From: Methanoregula sp.
GTDB lineage: Archaea > Halobacteriota > Methanomicrobia > Methanomicrobiales > Methanospirillaceae
DNA length: 5,464 nucleotides
Assembly: GCA_028711405.1 (NCBI GenBank)
Contig: JAQTSH010000123.1
Coordinates: 1-5,464 of the forward strand
Direction of reading: 5' to 3'
Position 1 is the stretch's first letter. Each line of letters begins with the position of its first letter. A model generated the notes under the pieces. That model was not told where the DNA came from. It searched no databases and worked only from the letters and a program-made list of their open reading frames with translations. A program made the translations under genes and the position numbers. Shown here piece by piece: positions 1-5,464 of this stretch.

Positions 1-681
1 GAAAAGCTTCGTGATGTCACCGACAAGGACGTCGTTCTCGTCATGGGACACCGTGCACCCGGCTCGGCATACCCCTCGGCACACCCACCGCTCTCTGAGC
101 AGCAGGAGCCAGCATGCCCGATCCGCAAGCTCGTGACCCCCACCGACGGCGCAAAGGCAGGCGACCGTGTCCGTTACATCCAGTTCACCGACTCGATGTA
201 CAACGCACCCTGTCAGCCCTACCAGAGATCCTACCTTGAGTCATACCGCTTCCGTGGCATTGACCCAGGTACTCTCTCAGGACGTCAGATTGTCGAGTGC
301 CGTGAGCGTGACCTCGAAAAGTATGCAAAGGAACTCATCAACACTGAGCTCTTCGATGCAGCACTTACCGGCATCCGTGGCTGCACGGTGCACGGGCACT
401 CCCTCCGTCTCGATGAGAACGGCATGATGTTCGACATGCTCCAGCGCTTTGTCCTCGACAAGAAGGCAGGCGTCGTGAAGTACGTCAAGGACCAGGTCGG
501 TGTACCCCTGGACGCTGAAGTCAAGGTCGGCAAGCCGGCAGACGCAAAGTGGTTAAAAGCACACACCACGATGTACCACTCGCTCGTAGGCACGGGCTTC
601 CGCGACGACCCCGAGTACGTTGAATACATCCAGCGCATCCACGCGCTGAGGGTAAAATACGGCTTCATGCCAAAGGAGTGA
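1..681 (+). CDS. mcrG: Methyl-coenzyme M reductase, gamma subunit (5'-truncated by window edge)
   Basis: Gamma subunit of methyl-coenzyme M reductase (MCR), the cytoplasmic (alpha-beta-gamma)2 enzyme that makes methane and the CoM-CoB heterodisulfide from methyl-CoM and coenzyme B using nickel cofactor F430. The frame is open from base 1 (EKLRDVTDKDVV...), so the gene begins upstream. The ATG at 43 is internal, because family members have the preceding Lys/Glu/Asp-rich segment before the GHRAPG motif. About 226 codons are present, against roughly 250 in the family, so some 25-35 N-terminal residues are missing. Visible family motifs are GHRAPG (46-63), the RYIQFTDSMYNAP segment (about 172-210), TLSGRQIVE (271-297; the LSGR part touches F430 in known structures) and TVHGHS (385-402). 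The C-terminus YGFMPKE is typical. mcrA follows after 5 nt, as in the usual mcrBDCGA order. No frameshift is seen. Confidence 0.97.
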   Translation, partial: EKLRDVTDKDVVLVMGHRAPGSAYPSAHPPLSEQQEPACPIRKLVTPTDGAKAGDRVRYIQFTDSMYNAPCQPYQRSYLESYRFRGIDPGTLSGRQIVECRERDLEKYAKELINTELFDAALTGIRGCTVHGHSLRLDENGMMFDMLQRFVLDKKAGVVKYVKDQVGVPLDAEVKVGKPADAKWLKAHTTMYHSLVGTGFRDDPEYVEYIQRIHALRVKYGFMPKE

Positions 682-682
682 T
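674..682 (+). promoter_or_regulatory. Ribosome binding site of mcrA, overlapping the mcrG stop
   Basis: The sequence AGGAGTGAT is a near-perfect complement to the 3' end of archaeal 16S rRNA. It lies 4 nt before the mcrA ATG at 687 and contains the mcrG stop codon TGA (679-681). This fixes the mcrA start and suggests that translation of mcrA is coupled to mcrG, fitting the fixed subunit stoichiometry of the complex. Confidence 0.85.
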
Positions 683-686
683 TTAG

Positions 687-2375
687 ATGGCAAAAGCAGC
701 AAAAATCGAAAGGACCCAGAAGCTCTTCCTGAAGGCAATGAAGACAAAGTTTGCAGAAGACCCAACCGCAACCTCAACCGTTTACGAGCGCAAAGGTCTT
801 GCACAGTCCCCCAGGAAGCTTGAGTTCTTAAAGGAAGGACAGAAAGTCGCGATGGACCGTGGCATCTCCAGCTATGACCCCGTCCGCTGCCACTGTGGTG
901 GTATCCCGCTCGGTCAGCGCCAGCTGATGACCTACGAAGTTTCCGGCACCGGCGTCTTTGTCGAAGGCGATGACCTGCACTTCGTCAACAACGCTGCGAT
1001 GCAGCAGATGTGGGATGATATCAGGAGGACCATCATCGTCGGTCTTGACCTCGCCCACAACACGCTCCAGAAGCGTCTGGGTAAGGAAGTTACCCCCGAA
1101 ACCATCAACGAGTACCTCCACGTGTTAAACCACGCGATGCCCGGCGCAGCCGTCGTCCAGGAACACATGGTCGAGACCCACCCGGCACTCACTGAAGACT
1201 GTTACGTCAAGGTCTTCACTGGTGACGACGAGATGGCAGACGACCTCGAGCCCCAGTTTGTCTTAAACCTCGACAAGCTCTTCCCCGCCAAGAGTGCAGC
1301 AGCCCTCAAGGCAGCGGTCGGCAAGTCGATGTGGCAGGCAGTGCACATCCCCACAACCGTCAGCAGGACTTGTGATGGTGGAACCACCTCCCGCTGGTCT
1401 GCGATGCAGATTGGTATGTCCTTTATCGGAGCGTACAAGATGTGCGCCGGTGAGGCAGCAGTTGCTGACCTCGCATTCGCTGCAAAGCACGCTGGTGTTA
1501 TCCAGATGGCAGACATCCTGCCCGCCCGCCGTGCCCGTGGTCCGAACGAGCCAGGTGGCATCAAGTTCGGTCACTTCGCAGATATGATCCAGGCAGACCG
1601 CAAGTACCCGAACGACCCCGTCAAGGCATCCCTTGAAGTCGTCGGTGCAGGTACCATGCTCTTCGACCAGATCTGGCTCGGATCCTACATGTCCGGTGGT
1701 GTCGGATTCACCCAGTATGCAACCGCTGCATACACCGACAACATCCTTGACGACTACTGCTACTATGGTCTTGACTACGTCAAGAAGAACCATGGTGGTC
1801 TCGGCAAGGCAAAGGCGACCCAGGAAGCAGTCACTGACATTGCATCCGAAGTCACCCTCTACGGTATGGAGCAGTACGAACAGTTCCCGACCACGCTCGA
1901 GAGCCACTTCGGCGGTTCACAGCGTGCATCCGTCCTCGCAGCAGCGTCCGGTATCTCCGCATCCCTTGCAACGGCAAACTCCAACGCAGGGTTAAACGGC
2001 TGGTACATGTCGATGCTCATGCACAAGGAAGGCTGGTCACGTCTCGGCTTCTTCGGCTACGACCTCCAGGACCAGTGCGGTTCCGCGAACTGTATGTCGA
2101 TCAGACCCGACGAGGGCTGTATCGGCGAACTCCGTGGACCAAACTACCCGAACTACGCCATGAACGTCGGACACCAGGGAGAATACGCCGCCATCGCCGC
2201 TGCCGCCCACTATGGACGCCAGGACGCCTGGACTCTCTCCCCGCTGATGAAGATCACGTTCGCCGACCCGTCGCTCAAGTTCGACTTCTCAGAGCCACGC
2301 CGCGAGTTCGCGAAGGGTGCAATCCGCGAGTTCATGCCCGCGGGAGAGCGCTCACTGATCATACCGGCAAGGTAA
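687..2375 (+). CDS. mcrA: Methyl-coenzyme M reductase, alpha subunit
   Basis: Catalytic alpha subunit of MCR, complete at 562 aa (family about 550-570). It carries most of the F430 pocket and the coenzyme M/B channel. Visible functional residues, aligned by eye to Methanothermobacter McrA: Gln158 (axial ligand to nickel, in VVQEH), Tyr344 in GGVGFTQYATAAYTDN (active-site Tyr), and the residues known to be modified after translation: His268 (N-methyl-His), Arg282 in RRARGPNEPGG (5-methyl-Arg), Gln412 in HFGGSQR (2-methyl-Gln), Gly457 in FFGYDLQDQCG (thioglycine), Asp462 (didehydro-Asp in some species) and Cys464 (S-methyl-Cys). Whether each modification occurs cannot be read from DNA. The commonly used mcrA marker regions GGVGFTQY (1695-1718) and NYPNYAMN (2142-2165) are intact. 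The start is set by a strong ribosome binding site at 674-682. A poly-T terminator follows, so mcrA is the last gene of the operon. Codon use is strongly biased, as expected for a very highly expressed gene. This is canonical MCR; nothing suggests the divergent alkyl-CoM reductase type. Confidence 0.99.
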   Translation: MAKAAKIERTQKLFLKAMKTKFAEDPTATSTVYERKGLAQSPRKLEFLKEGQKVAMDRGISSYDPVRCHCGGIPLGQRQLMTYEVSGTGVFVEGDDLHFVNNAAMQQMWDDIRRTIIVGLDLAHNTLQKRLGKEVTPETINEYLHVLNHAMPGAAVVQEHMVETHPALTEDCYVKVFTGDDEMADDLEPQFVLNLDKLFPAKSAAALKAAVGKSMWQAVHIPTTVSRTCDGGTTSRWSAMQIGMSFIGAYKMCAGEAAVADLAFAAKHAGVIQMADILPARRARGPNEPGGIKFGHFADMIQADRKYPNDPVKASLEVVGAGTMLFDQIWLGSYMSGGVGFTQYATAAYTDNILDDYCYYGLDYVKKNHGGLGKAKATQEAVTDIASEVTLYGMEQYEQFPTTLESHFGGSQRASVLAAASGISASLATANSNAGLNGWYMSMLMHKEGWSRLGFFGYDLQDQCGSANCMSIRPDEGCIGELRGPNYPNYAMNVGHQGEYAAIAAAAHYGRQDAWTLSPLMKITFADPSLKFDFSEPRREFAKGAIREFMPAGERSLIIPAR

Positions 2376-2390
2376 GATCAATCCAATCCA

Positions 2391-2406
2391 ATTTTTTTCC
2401 TTTTTT
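2391..2406 (+). terminator. T-rich archaeal transcription terminator after mcrA
   Basis: Sixteen nt downstream of the mcrA stop the + strand reads seven T, two C and six T (2392-2406). Archaeal RNA polymerase terminates at oligo-T tracts of this kind without needing a stem-loop, and the position right after the last mcr gene fits the end of the mcr transcript. No strong hairpin precedes the tract. Confidence 0.7.
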
Positions 2407-2540
2407 CGTGCACGATCACGCGGTTGTCAATCTCTGTGAAAGAGTTCCGGGTATTCACCGTGCATCACCTCAAAGGTTCCGCGCCGGTTTGATACATACA
2501 CGGCAATGATACTGGTTGCGATTCCCGACAATACTCCTGC

Positions 2541-2580
2541 CTGAATACATAGGTTATTCTATTTTGCGCATATGAGTAAT
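2541..2580 (+). promoter_or_regulatory. Possible promoter region of the second operon (weak)
   Basis: An AT-rich stretch ends 17 nt before the ATG at 2598. It contains TA-rich candidates (GAATACATA at 2543-2551 and TTATTCTATTTT at 2554-2565) and an interrupted inverted repeat GAATA (2543-2547) / TATTC (2555-2559). None is a good match to a consensus archaeal TATA box with BRE, so the exact element is not assigned. The call rests mainly on the terminator upstream and the operon downstream. Confidence 0.3.
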
Positions 2581-2597
2581 AATCAGGGATTGAAACC

Positions 2598-2933
2598 ATG
2601 AAGATTTGTATCACCGCACAAGGCGAAACCCTGGCATCCCAGGTTGAAGAGAGATTCGGGCGAGCACCGTATTTTATCCTCGTTGACAGCGAGACCGGAT
2701 CATTTGAGGCGATGCAGAACCCGTATGCCGCCGGCGCCGGGGGCGTGGGTCCAAAAGCCGCCCAGCTGCTGATCGCGCATGACATACAGGCACTGATCAG
2801 CGGACAGGTCGGCGGGAATGCCCGTGAAGTCCTCGTCGCAGCAAAAATTGCGATGTACACGTATCGCGACGGCGGACCGGTTAAGGACGCACTCGCCCGG
2901 TTCACCAACAACACTCTCGCACGGGAAGGGTAG
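2598..2933 (+). CDS. NifX/NafY-fold protein, dinitrogenase iron-molybdenum cofactor biosynthesis family
   Basis: A small cytoplasmic protein of 111 aa, the usual size of stand-alone members of the dinitrogenase Fe-Mo cofactor family (as in archaeal MTH1175, bacterial TM1816 and the Desulfovibrio orange protein). A single domain fills the whole length: N-terminal strand MKICITAQG, the RFGRAPYF motif (residues 19-26), an Asn-Pro turn and Gly/Ala-rich segment (41-50), GPKAAQLL (51-58) and SGQVGGNA (68-75). Only one Cys (Cys4) is present, so a classical Cys-ligated Fe-S cluster is unlikely; related proteins hold metal-sulfide clusters non-covalently. No signal peptide or membrane segment is seen. 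The start follows a weak ribosome binding site (AGGGAT, 2585-2590). It is probably the first gene of an operon with the two ferredoxin-ATPases, the next start being 60 nt downstream. The family name does not imply nitrogen fixation: no nif gene is in view. The likely role is carrying or protecting a metal cluster, by inference. Confidence 0.88.
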   Translation: MKICITAQGETLASQVEERFGRAPYFILVDSETGSFEAMQNPYAAGAGGVGPKAAQLLIAHDIQALISGQVGGNAREVLVAAKIAMYTYRDGGPVKDALARFTNNTLAREG

Positions 2934-2970
2934 GGAGCATCTCATCAGCACAACCTACTGGAGAAAACCG

Positions 2971-2997
2971 ATGACAATTCACAGGGAGAGACGATGA
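2971..2997 (+). other. Possible 8-codon upstream ORF overlapping the next start (ATGA)
   Basis: A tiny frame reads MTIHRERR and stops at TGA 2995-2997, which overlaps the ATG of the first ferredoxin-ATPase at 2994. It has its own GGAG (2960-2963) 7 nt before its ATG. The Arg-rich end is partly dictated by the next gene's ribosome binding site (GGGAGAG, 2984-2990), so it may be accidental. If translated it would couple translation into the downstream gene. Confidence 0.2.
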
Positions 2998-3845
2998 AAC
3001 TCGCTGTCGCCAGCGGGAAAGGCGGGACCGGGAAGAGTATGGTGGCGGCAAATCTTGCCTTCACGCTCGCGTGGACAGTGCCGGTAACGCTCGTTGACTG
3101 CGATGTCGAAGAGCCCAATCTCCACCTCTTCTTTCCGGCACCAGCCACGACCACGGACGTGACCGTACCGGTCCCGGTGGTTGATGAAACCGTCTGCGAT
3201 CACTGCGGACGGTGCGGGGAGTTCTGCCAGTTCGGTGCGATCACCGTGCTCTGCGACCGGGCCCTCTTCTTTCCGGAACTCTGCCACTCCTGTGGCGGGT
3301 GTACGTATGTGTGCCCGAAGGGTGCGATCCACGAACACCCCCGGCGGATCGGGACCATTGCCACGTCGTTGCCGCGCAGCAACCTGAAACTTTTCACCGG
3401 CATGCTCGACACCGGGAACCCTCATGCGGTACCAATCATCCGGGCGGCAAAAGAACTGGCAGCAGCCGATCCCATCGTTATCTGCGATACCGCACCCGGC
3501 ACATCATGCCCGGTTGTCGAGGCGCTGGACGGGTGTGATGCCTGTATTCTCGTGACCGAATCCACTCCCTTTGGTCTGCACGACCTGCGCCTCGCAGTCG
3601 ATGTGGCTGAACGGCTCGGAATTCCCGCAGGCATCGTCATCAACCGGAGCGATGGCAAAGACGCACAAACCCTTGATTTCTGCGCCGGGCATGACCTTGA
3701 CGTACTGATGACCATCCCCTTCGACCGGGATATCGCCGCAATCCAGGGCAGGGGCGATCTGCTCTGCCAGCACCGACCGGAATGGCAGAAGGCATTTTTC
3801 GCCCTCTTTACCCGGTGCAGCGCGCTCGCCGGGGTGAACCGATGA
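2994..3845 (+). CDS. MinD/Mrp-family P-loop ATPase with inserted 2x[4Fe-4S] ferredoxin domain (first of pair)
   Basis: A cytoplasmic ATPase of 283 aa, the normal length for the ferredoxin-containing MinD-superfamily group (COG1149 type). The order is: deviant Walker A SGKGGTGKS (residues 7-15, signature Lys9 and catalytic Lys14), the LVDCDVEEPN switch (33-42), an inserted bacterial-type ferredoxin with two complete motifs (Cys68/71/74/78 and Cys97/100/103/107, the latter followed by Pro), then the second half of the ATPase with the Walker B-like ICDTAPGTSCP (163-173) and the VINRSD base-recognition strand (215-220). The start has a good ribosome binding site, GGGAGAG (2984-2990). The stop overlaps the next gene's ATG by 4 nt. 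The two ATPases are paralogs and may form a heterodimer with ATP at the interface. The family is poorly characterised; proposed roles are ATP-dependent Fe-S or mixed-metal cluster assembly or electron delivery. It is not a division-site MinD: it lacks a C-terminal amphipathic membrane-targeting helix, and the ferredoxin insert marks a separate group. Confidence 0.93.
   Translation: MKLAVASGKGGTGKSMVAANLAFTLAWTVPVTLVDCDVEEPNLHLFFPAPATTTDVTVPVPVVDETVCDHCGRCGEFCQFGAITVLCDRALFFPELCHSCGGCTYVCPKGAIHEHPRRIGTIATSLPRSNLKLFTGMLDTGNPHAVPIIRAAKELAAADPIVICDTAPGTSCPVVEALDGCDACILVTESTPFGLHDLRLAVDVAERLGIPAGIVINRSDGKDAQTLDFCAGHDLDVLMTIPFDRDIAAIQGRGDLLCQHRPEWQKAFFALFTRCSALAGVNR
3831..3837 (+). promoter_or_regulatory. 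Ribosome binding site deciding the start of the second ATPase
   Basis: GGGGTGA lies 4 nt before the ATG at 3842, inside the end of the upstream gene. It supports 3842 rather than the in-frame ATG at 3782, which would add 20 residues ahead of the conserved MIRLAVISGKGG start. Confidence 0.75.
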
Positions 3846-4729
3846 TCCGGCTCGCAGTCATCAGCGGGAAAGGCGGGACGGGAAAGACGATGATCACCGC
3901 AGCGCTCGCACATCTCCAGACAAAAAGCCTCGTGCTTGCGGACTGTGACGTGGACGCCGCGAACCTCGAACTTGTCCTTCGCCCGACACTGATCCGGACA
4001 GAACCGTTCATGGGCATGAAAGCAGCGGTCATCGATCCGGCGCTCTGTGTGCAGTGCGGGGAATGCACAGAGCACTGCCGGTTCGCAGCGGTGGATTTTG
4101 ACAGCAACGGGTATCATGTCAACCCGCTCCGCTGTGAGGGATGTGCCATCTGCGCGTATGTCTGCCCGGCAACCGCCATCAGCATGCAGCCCCGCCAGAC
4201 CGGAGAGATCCGGTATTCCGCGACCGAACACGGACCGCTGGTGCACGCCCGGCTCGTCCCGGGTGCCGGTAACTCCGGGCTGCTCGTCCACGCTGTAAAA
4301 AAACTGGCGCAGGAAGAGAACCCGGACCGGGACCTGTTTTTGATCGATGGTCCGCCCGGCACCGGTTGCCCGCTCATCTCGACCATCAGCGGTGTCGATC
4401 ATGTGCTGATCGTCACTGAGCCGAGCGTCTCCGGGCTGCACGATCTCAAACGGGTCGTCGCTGTTTCACGACAGTTCCACCCCCGGATCGCGGTCGCGAT
4501 CAACCGGTTCGATCTCGATCCGGCGCTGTCTGAGACGATTAAAACCTGGTGCCAAGCCGGGAACATTCCGGTGATCGGAATGATTCCGTTCGATGCAGCG
4601 GTCATCGCATCGGTGAGAAACGGCGTGCCTGTCACGGCAGATGGATCATCCCCCGCAGCACAAGCGATTCAAATCCTCGCGTCAAATCTCGAACGGGAGT
4701 GGGAAAACGATACCGACACGCGGAACTAA
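3842..4729 (+). CDS. MinD/Mrp-family P-loop ATPase with inserted 2x[4Fe-4S] ferredoxin domain (second of pair)
   Basis: The tandem paralog of the preceding gene, 295 aa. It has the deviant Walker A SGKGGTGKT (residues 8-16, Lys10 and Lys15), LADCDVDAAN (32-41), a ferredoxin insert with Cys69/72/75/79 and Cys98/101/104/108, the Walker B-like LIDGPPGTGCP (167-177) and AINRFD (219-224). All eight cluster cysteines and both nucleotide-site lysines are present, so both members of the pair look catalytically competent and cluster-binding. ATG 3842 is chosen over the in-frame ATG 3782 because the conserved N-terminus begins there, because of the strong site GGGGTGA, and because it gives the ATGA overlap with the upstream stop (translational coupling). 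Between the two genes, the Walker motifs and ferredoxin Cys spacing are conserved but the remaining sequence has diverged clearly, so this is an old duplication with likely non-identical roles. It is cytoplasmic with no membrane segment. A role in metal-cluster assembly is inferred from family and neighbours. Confidence 0.93.
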   Translation: MIRLAVISGKGGTGKTMITAALAHLQTKSLVLADCDVDAANLELVLRPTLIRTEPFMGMKAAVIDPALCVQCGECTEHCRFAAVDFDSNGYHVNPLRCEGCAICAYVCPATAISMQPRQTGEIRYSATEHGPLVHARLVPGAGNSGLLVHAVKKLAQEENPDRDLFLIDGPPGTGCPLISTISGVDHVLIVTEPSVSGLHDLKRVVAVSRQFHPRIAVAINRFDLDPALSETIKTWCQAGNIPVIGMIPFDAAVIASVRNGVPVTADGSSPAAQAIQILASNLEREWENDTDTRN

Positions 4730-4744
4730 GGGGAAATTTTTGTT

Positions 4745-5464
4745 GTGCGAGACCACGCAGGACGCCTGATGACGCCCCGGCACTGCTTCGGACCCGTCCT
4801 CTCGCGGCGACTCGGACTGTCGCTGGGGATCGATCTCGTCCCGTTCAAGTACTGCTCGTACAATTGTGCGTACTGCGAATGCGGACCGACCACGCACCGG
4901 ACCGTGACGCGGCAGGCATTTTTTCCCGCAGATGATGTGATCTCAGAACTACGGACCGTGCTCGCCACCCGTCCGCATCTCGATTCGATCACGCTCGCCG
5001 GATCCGGAGAACCGACGCTCTCCCTCGTGATCGGGGACGTTATCCGGCAGGTGAAGACCGAATTTCCGGAATACACGGTGAGCGTTCTTACAAACGGCAG
5101 TCTTCTCACCGATCCGGACGTGCGAGCCGCACTCCTCCGCGCCGACCGGGTGATCCCGACCCTGACCTCAGCATCCCAGAAGACCTTTAAGCGTATCCAC
5201 CGTCCCCACCTCTCGCTCAGGATATATGATATCATCGAGGGGATGGTGCAGTTCCGGAAGATGTACTCCGGTGCACTCTGGCTCGAAGTGTTCGTCATCC
5301 CCGGGGTGAATTCCACCGAAGGGGAACTCGCGGGTCTGCGTGAGGCGATCGATCGAATCCAGCCGGATCAGGTCCAGTTGAACACGCTCGACCGCCCGCC
5401 CGCAGAGGAATGGGTTAAAGCAGCAACGGATACCGAACTGGAACGGGTTTATGATGTGCTCGGC
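4745..5464 (+). CDS. Radical SAM protein, COG0731-like, function unknown (3' end outside window)
   Basis: A reading frame open to the last base. From the ATG at 4769 it gives 232 residues; an in-frame GTG at 4745 would add 8. Residues numbered from ATG 4769 show a CFGPVLSRRLG-SLGIDLVPFK N-terminus (6-27), the radical SAM motif CxxxCxxC (Cys29, Cys33, Cys36) that holds a [4Fe-4S] cluster and S-adenosylmethionine, GSGEPT (78-83, the SAM-contacting 'GGE'-type motif), TNGSLL (108-113), the family segment PTLTSASQKTF-RIHRPH (130-147), LWLEVFVIPGVN, and VQLNTLDRPPAEEW near the window end. These mark the 'FGPVxSRRLG' radical SAM group often placed with TYW1-like proteins, but its reaction is not known to me. 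GGGG (4730-4733) sits 11 nt before the GTG; AGGA (4759-4762) sits 6 nt before the ATG. The start is therefore undecided, and the conserved sequence slightly favours ATG 4769. The gene follows the second ATPase by 15 or 39 nt, so it probably belongs to the same operon. Confidence 0.88.
   Translation, partial: MRDHAGRLMTPRHCFGPVLSRRLGLSLGIDLVPFKYCSYNCAYCECGPTTHRTVTRQAFFPADDVISELRTVLATRPHLDSITLAGSGEPTLSLVIGDVIRQVKTEFPEYTVSVLTNGSLLTDPDVRAALLRADRVIPTLTSASQKTFKRIHRPHLSLRIYDIIEGMVQFRKMYSGALWLEVFVIPGVNSTEGELAGLREAIDRIQPDQVQLNTLDRPPAEEWVKAATDTELERVYDVLG

Larger units (their letters stand above)
2376..2597. other. Intergenic region between the mcr operon and the second operon
   Basis: A 222-nt gap without a supportable gene on either strand. 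It holds the T-tract terminator at its left end and, immediately after it, a perfect 10-bp palindrome TCGTGCACGA (2406-2415). The middle (about 2416-2535) shows nothing recognisable. The right third is AT-rich and is the natural place for the promoter of the 2598 gene. No tRNA or other RNA gene is evident. Confidence 0.6.

Noticed and set aside
43..45. ATG at 43 as the mcrG start
   Set aside because: The frame is open upstream to base 1, and McrG proteins have a conserved N-terminal segment before GHRAPG. The ATG codes for an internal Met.
1263..1907. A 214-codon minus-strand open frame inside mcrA
   Set aside because: It lies wholly opposite the conserved catalytic region of mcrA, has no recognisable domain and no ribosome binding context. 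It is a codon-bias artefact.
2465..2914. A minus-strand open frame covering the intergenic region and most of the NifX-like gene
   Set aside because: The + strand gene is a clear family match, and the antisense translation has no recognisable motif.
2598..2933. Evidence for nitrogen fixation from the NifX-type protein
   Set aside because: This family is widespread in anaerobes without nitrogenase, and no nifHDK, nifB or nifEN sequence is in the window.
3782..3841. ATG 3782 as the start of the second ferredoxin-ATPase
   Set aside because: It would add 20 non-conserved residues overlapping the previous gene by 64 nt. ATG 3842 has a strong ribosome binding site and the family N-terminus.
3422..4441. 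A 339-codon open frame on the minus strand across both ATPase genes
   Set aside because: It is longer than either real gene, but the + strand frames carry complete Walker and ferredoxin motifs while this one has low-complexity, Arg/Ser-rich content with no family motif. It is a shadow of GC-rich codon bias.
4745..5464. Radical SAM gene as Mmp10 (MCR arginine methylase) or as TYW1/Taw1 (wybutosine synthesis)
   Set aside because: The N-terminus and GSGEPT/RIHRPH motifs match the FGPVxSRRLG group, not Mmp10 as I know it. The radical SAM cysteines start at residue 29, too close to the N-terminus for Taw1, which has further cluster cysteines before them.
1..5464. Mobile elements, CRISPR arrays, tRNA or rRNA genes
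   Set aside because: No spaced direct repeats, terminal inverted repeats, transposase motifs, cloverleaf or rRNA-like sequence was seen on either strand.

Overview
The window comes from a hydrogenotrophic methanogenic archaeon. It carries the 3' end of a methyl-coenzyme M reductase (mcr) operon: the end of mcrG and a complete mcrA. McrA residue choices and the fairly GC-rich, GAC/CTC/ATC-biased codon use suggest the order Methanomicrobiales (a Methanoregula/Methanosphaerula-type relative). That placement is from memory of the family, not a search. All supported genes lie on the + strand.

Layout. (1) 1-2375: mcrG (5' end outside the window) and mcrA, separated by 5 nt. The mcrA ribosome binding site lies over the mcrG stop codon. 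(2) 2376-2597: a 222-nt non-coding gap. It has a T-rich archaeal terminator right after mcrA, a short palindrome, and an AT-rich stretch that may hold the promoter of the next unit. (3) 2598-5464+: a likely second operon. It encodes a small NifX/NafY-fold protein (dinitrogenase Fe-Mo cofactor family), two tandem MinD/Mrp-type P-loop ATPases that each carry an inserted 2x[4Fe-4S] ferredoxin domain and overlap by 4 nt (ATGA), and a radical SAM protein that runs off the right edge.

How the parts fit. mcrG and mcrA encode two of the three MCR subunits, the enzyme that releases methane. The downstream unit looks like a metal-cluster assembly or handling module: a small cofactor-binding protein, a pair of ferredoxin-bearing ATPases and a radical SAM enzyme. 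The first two components resemble the core of the bacterial 'orange protein' (ORP) system of sulfate reducers, which binds a Mo/Cu-sulfide cluster. No function has been shown here. A role in metal-sulfur cluster insertion, possibly serving an anaerobic metalloenzyme, is inference. The most interesting point is this uncharacterised module sitting directly behind the mcr operon.
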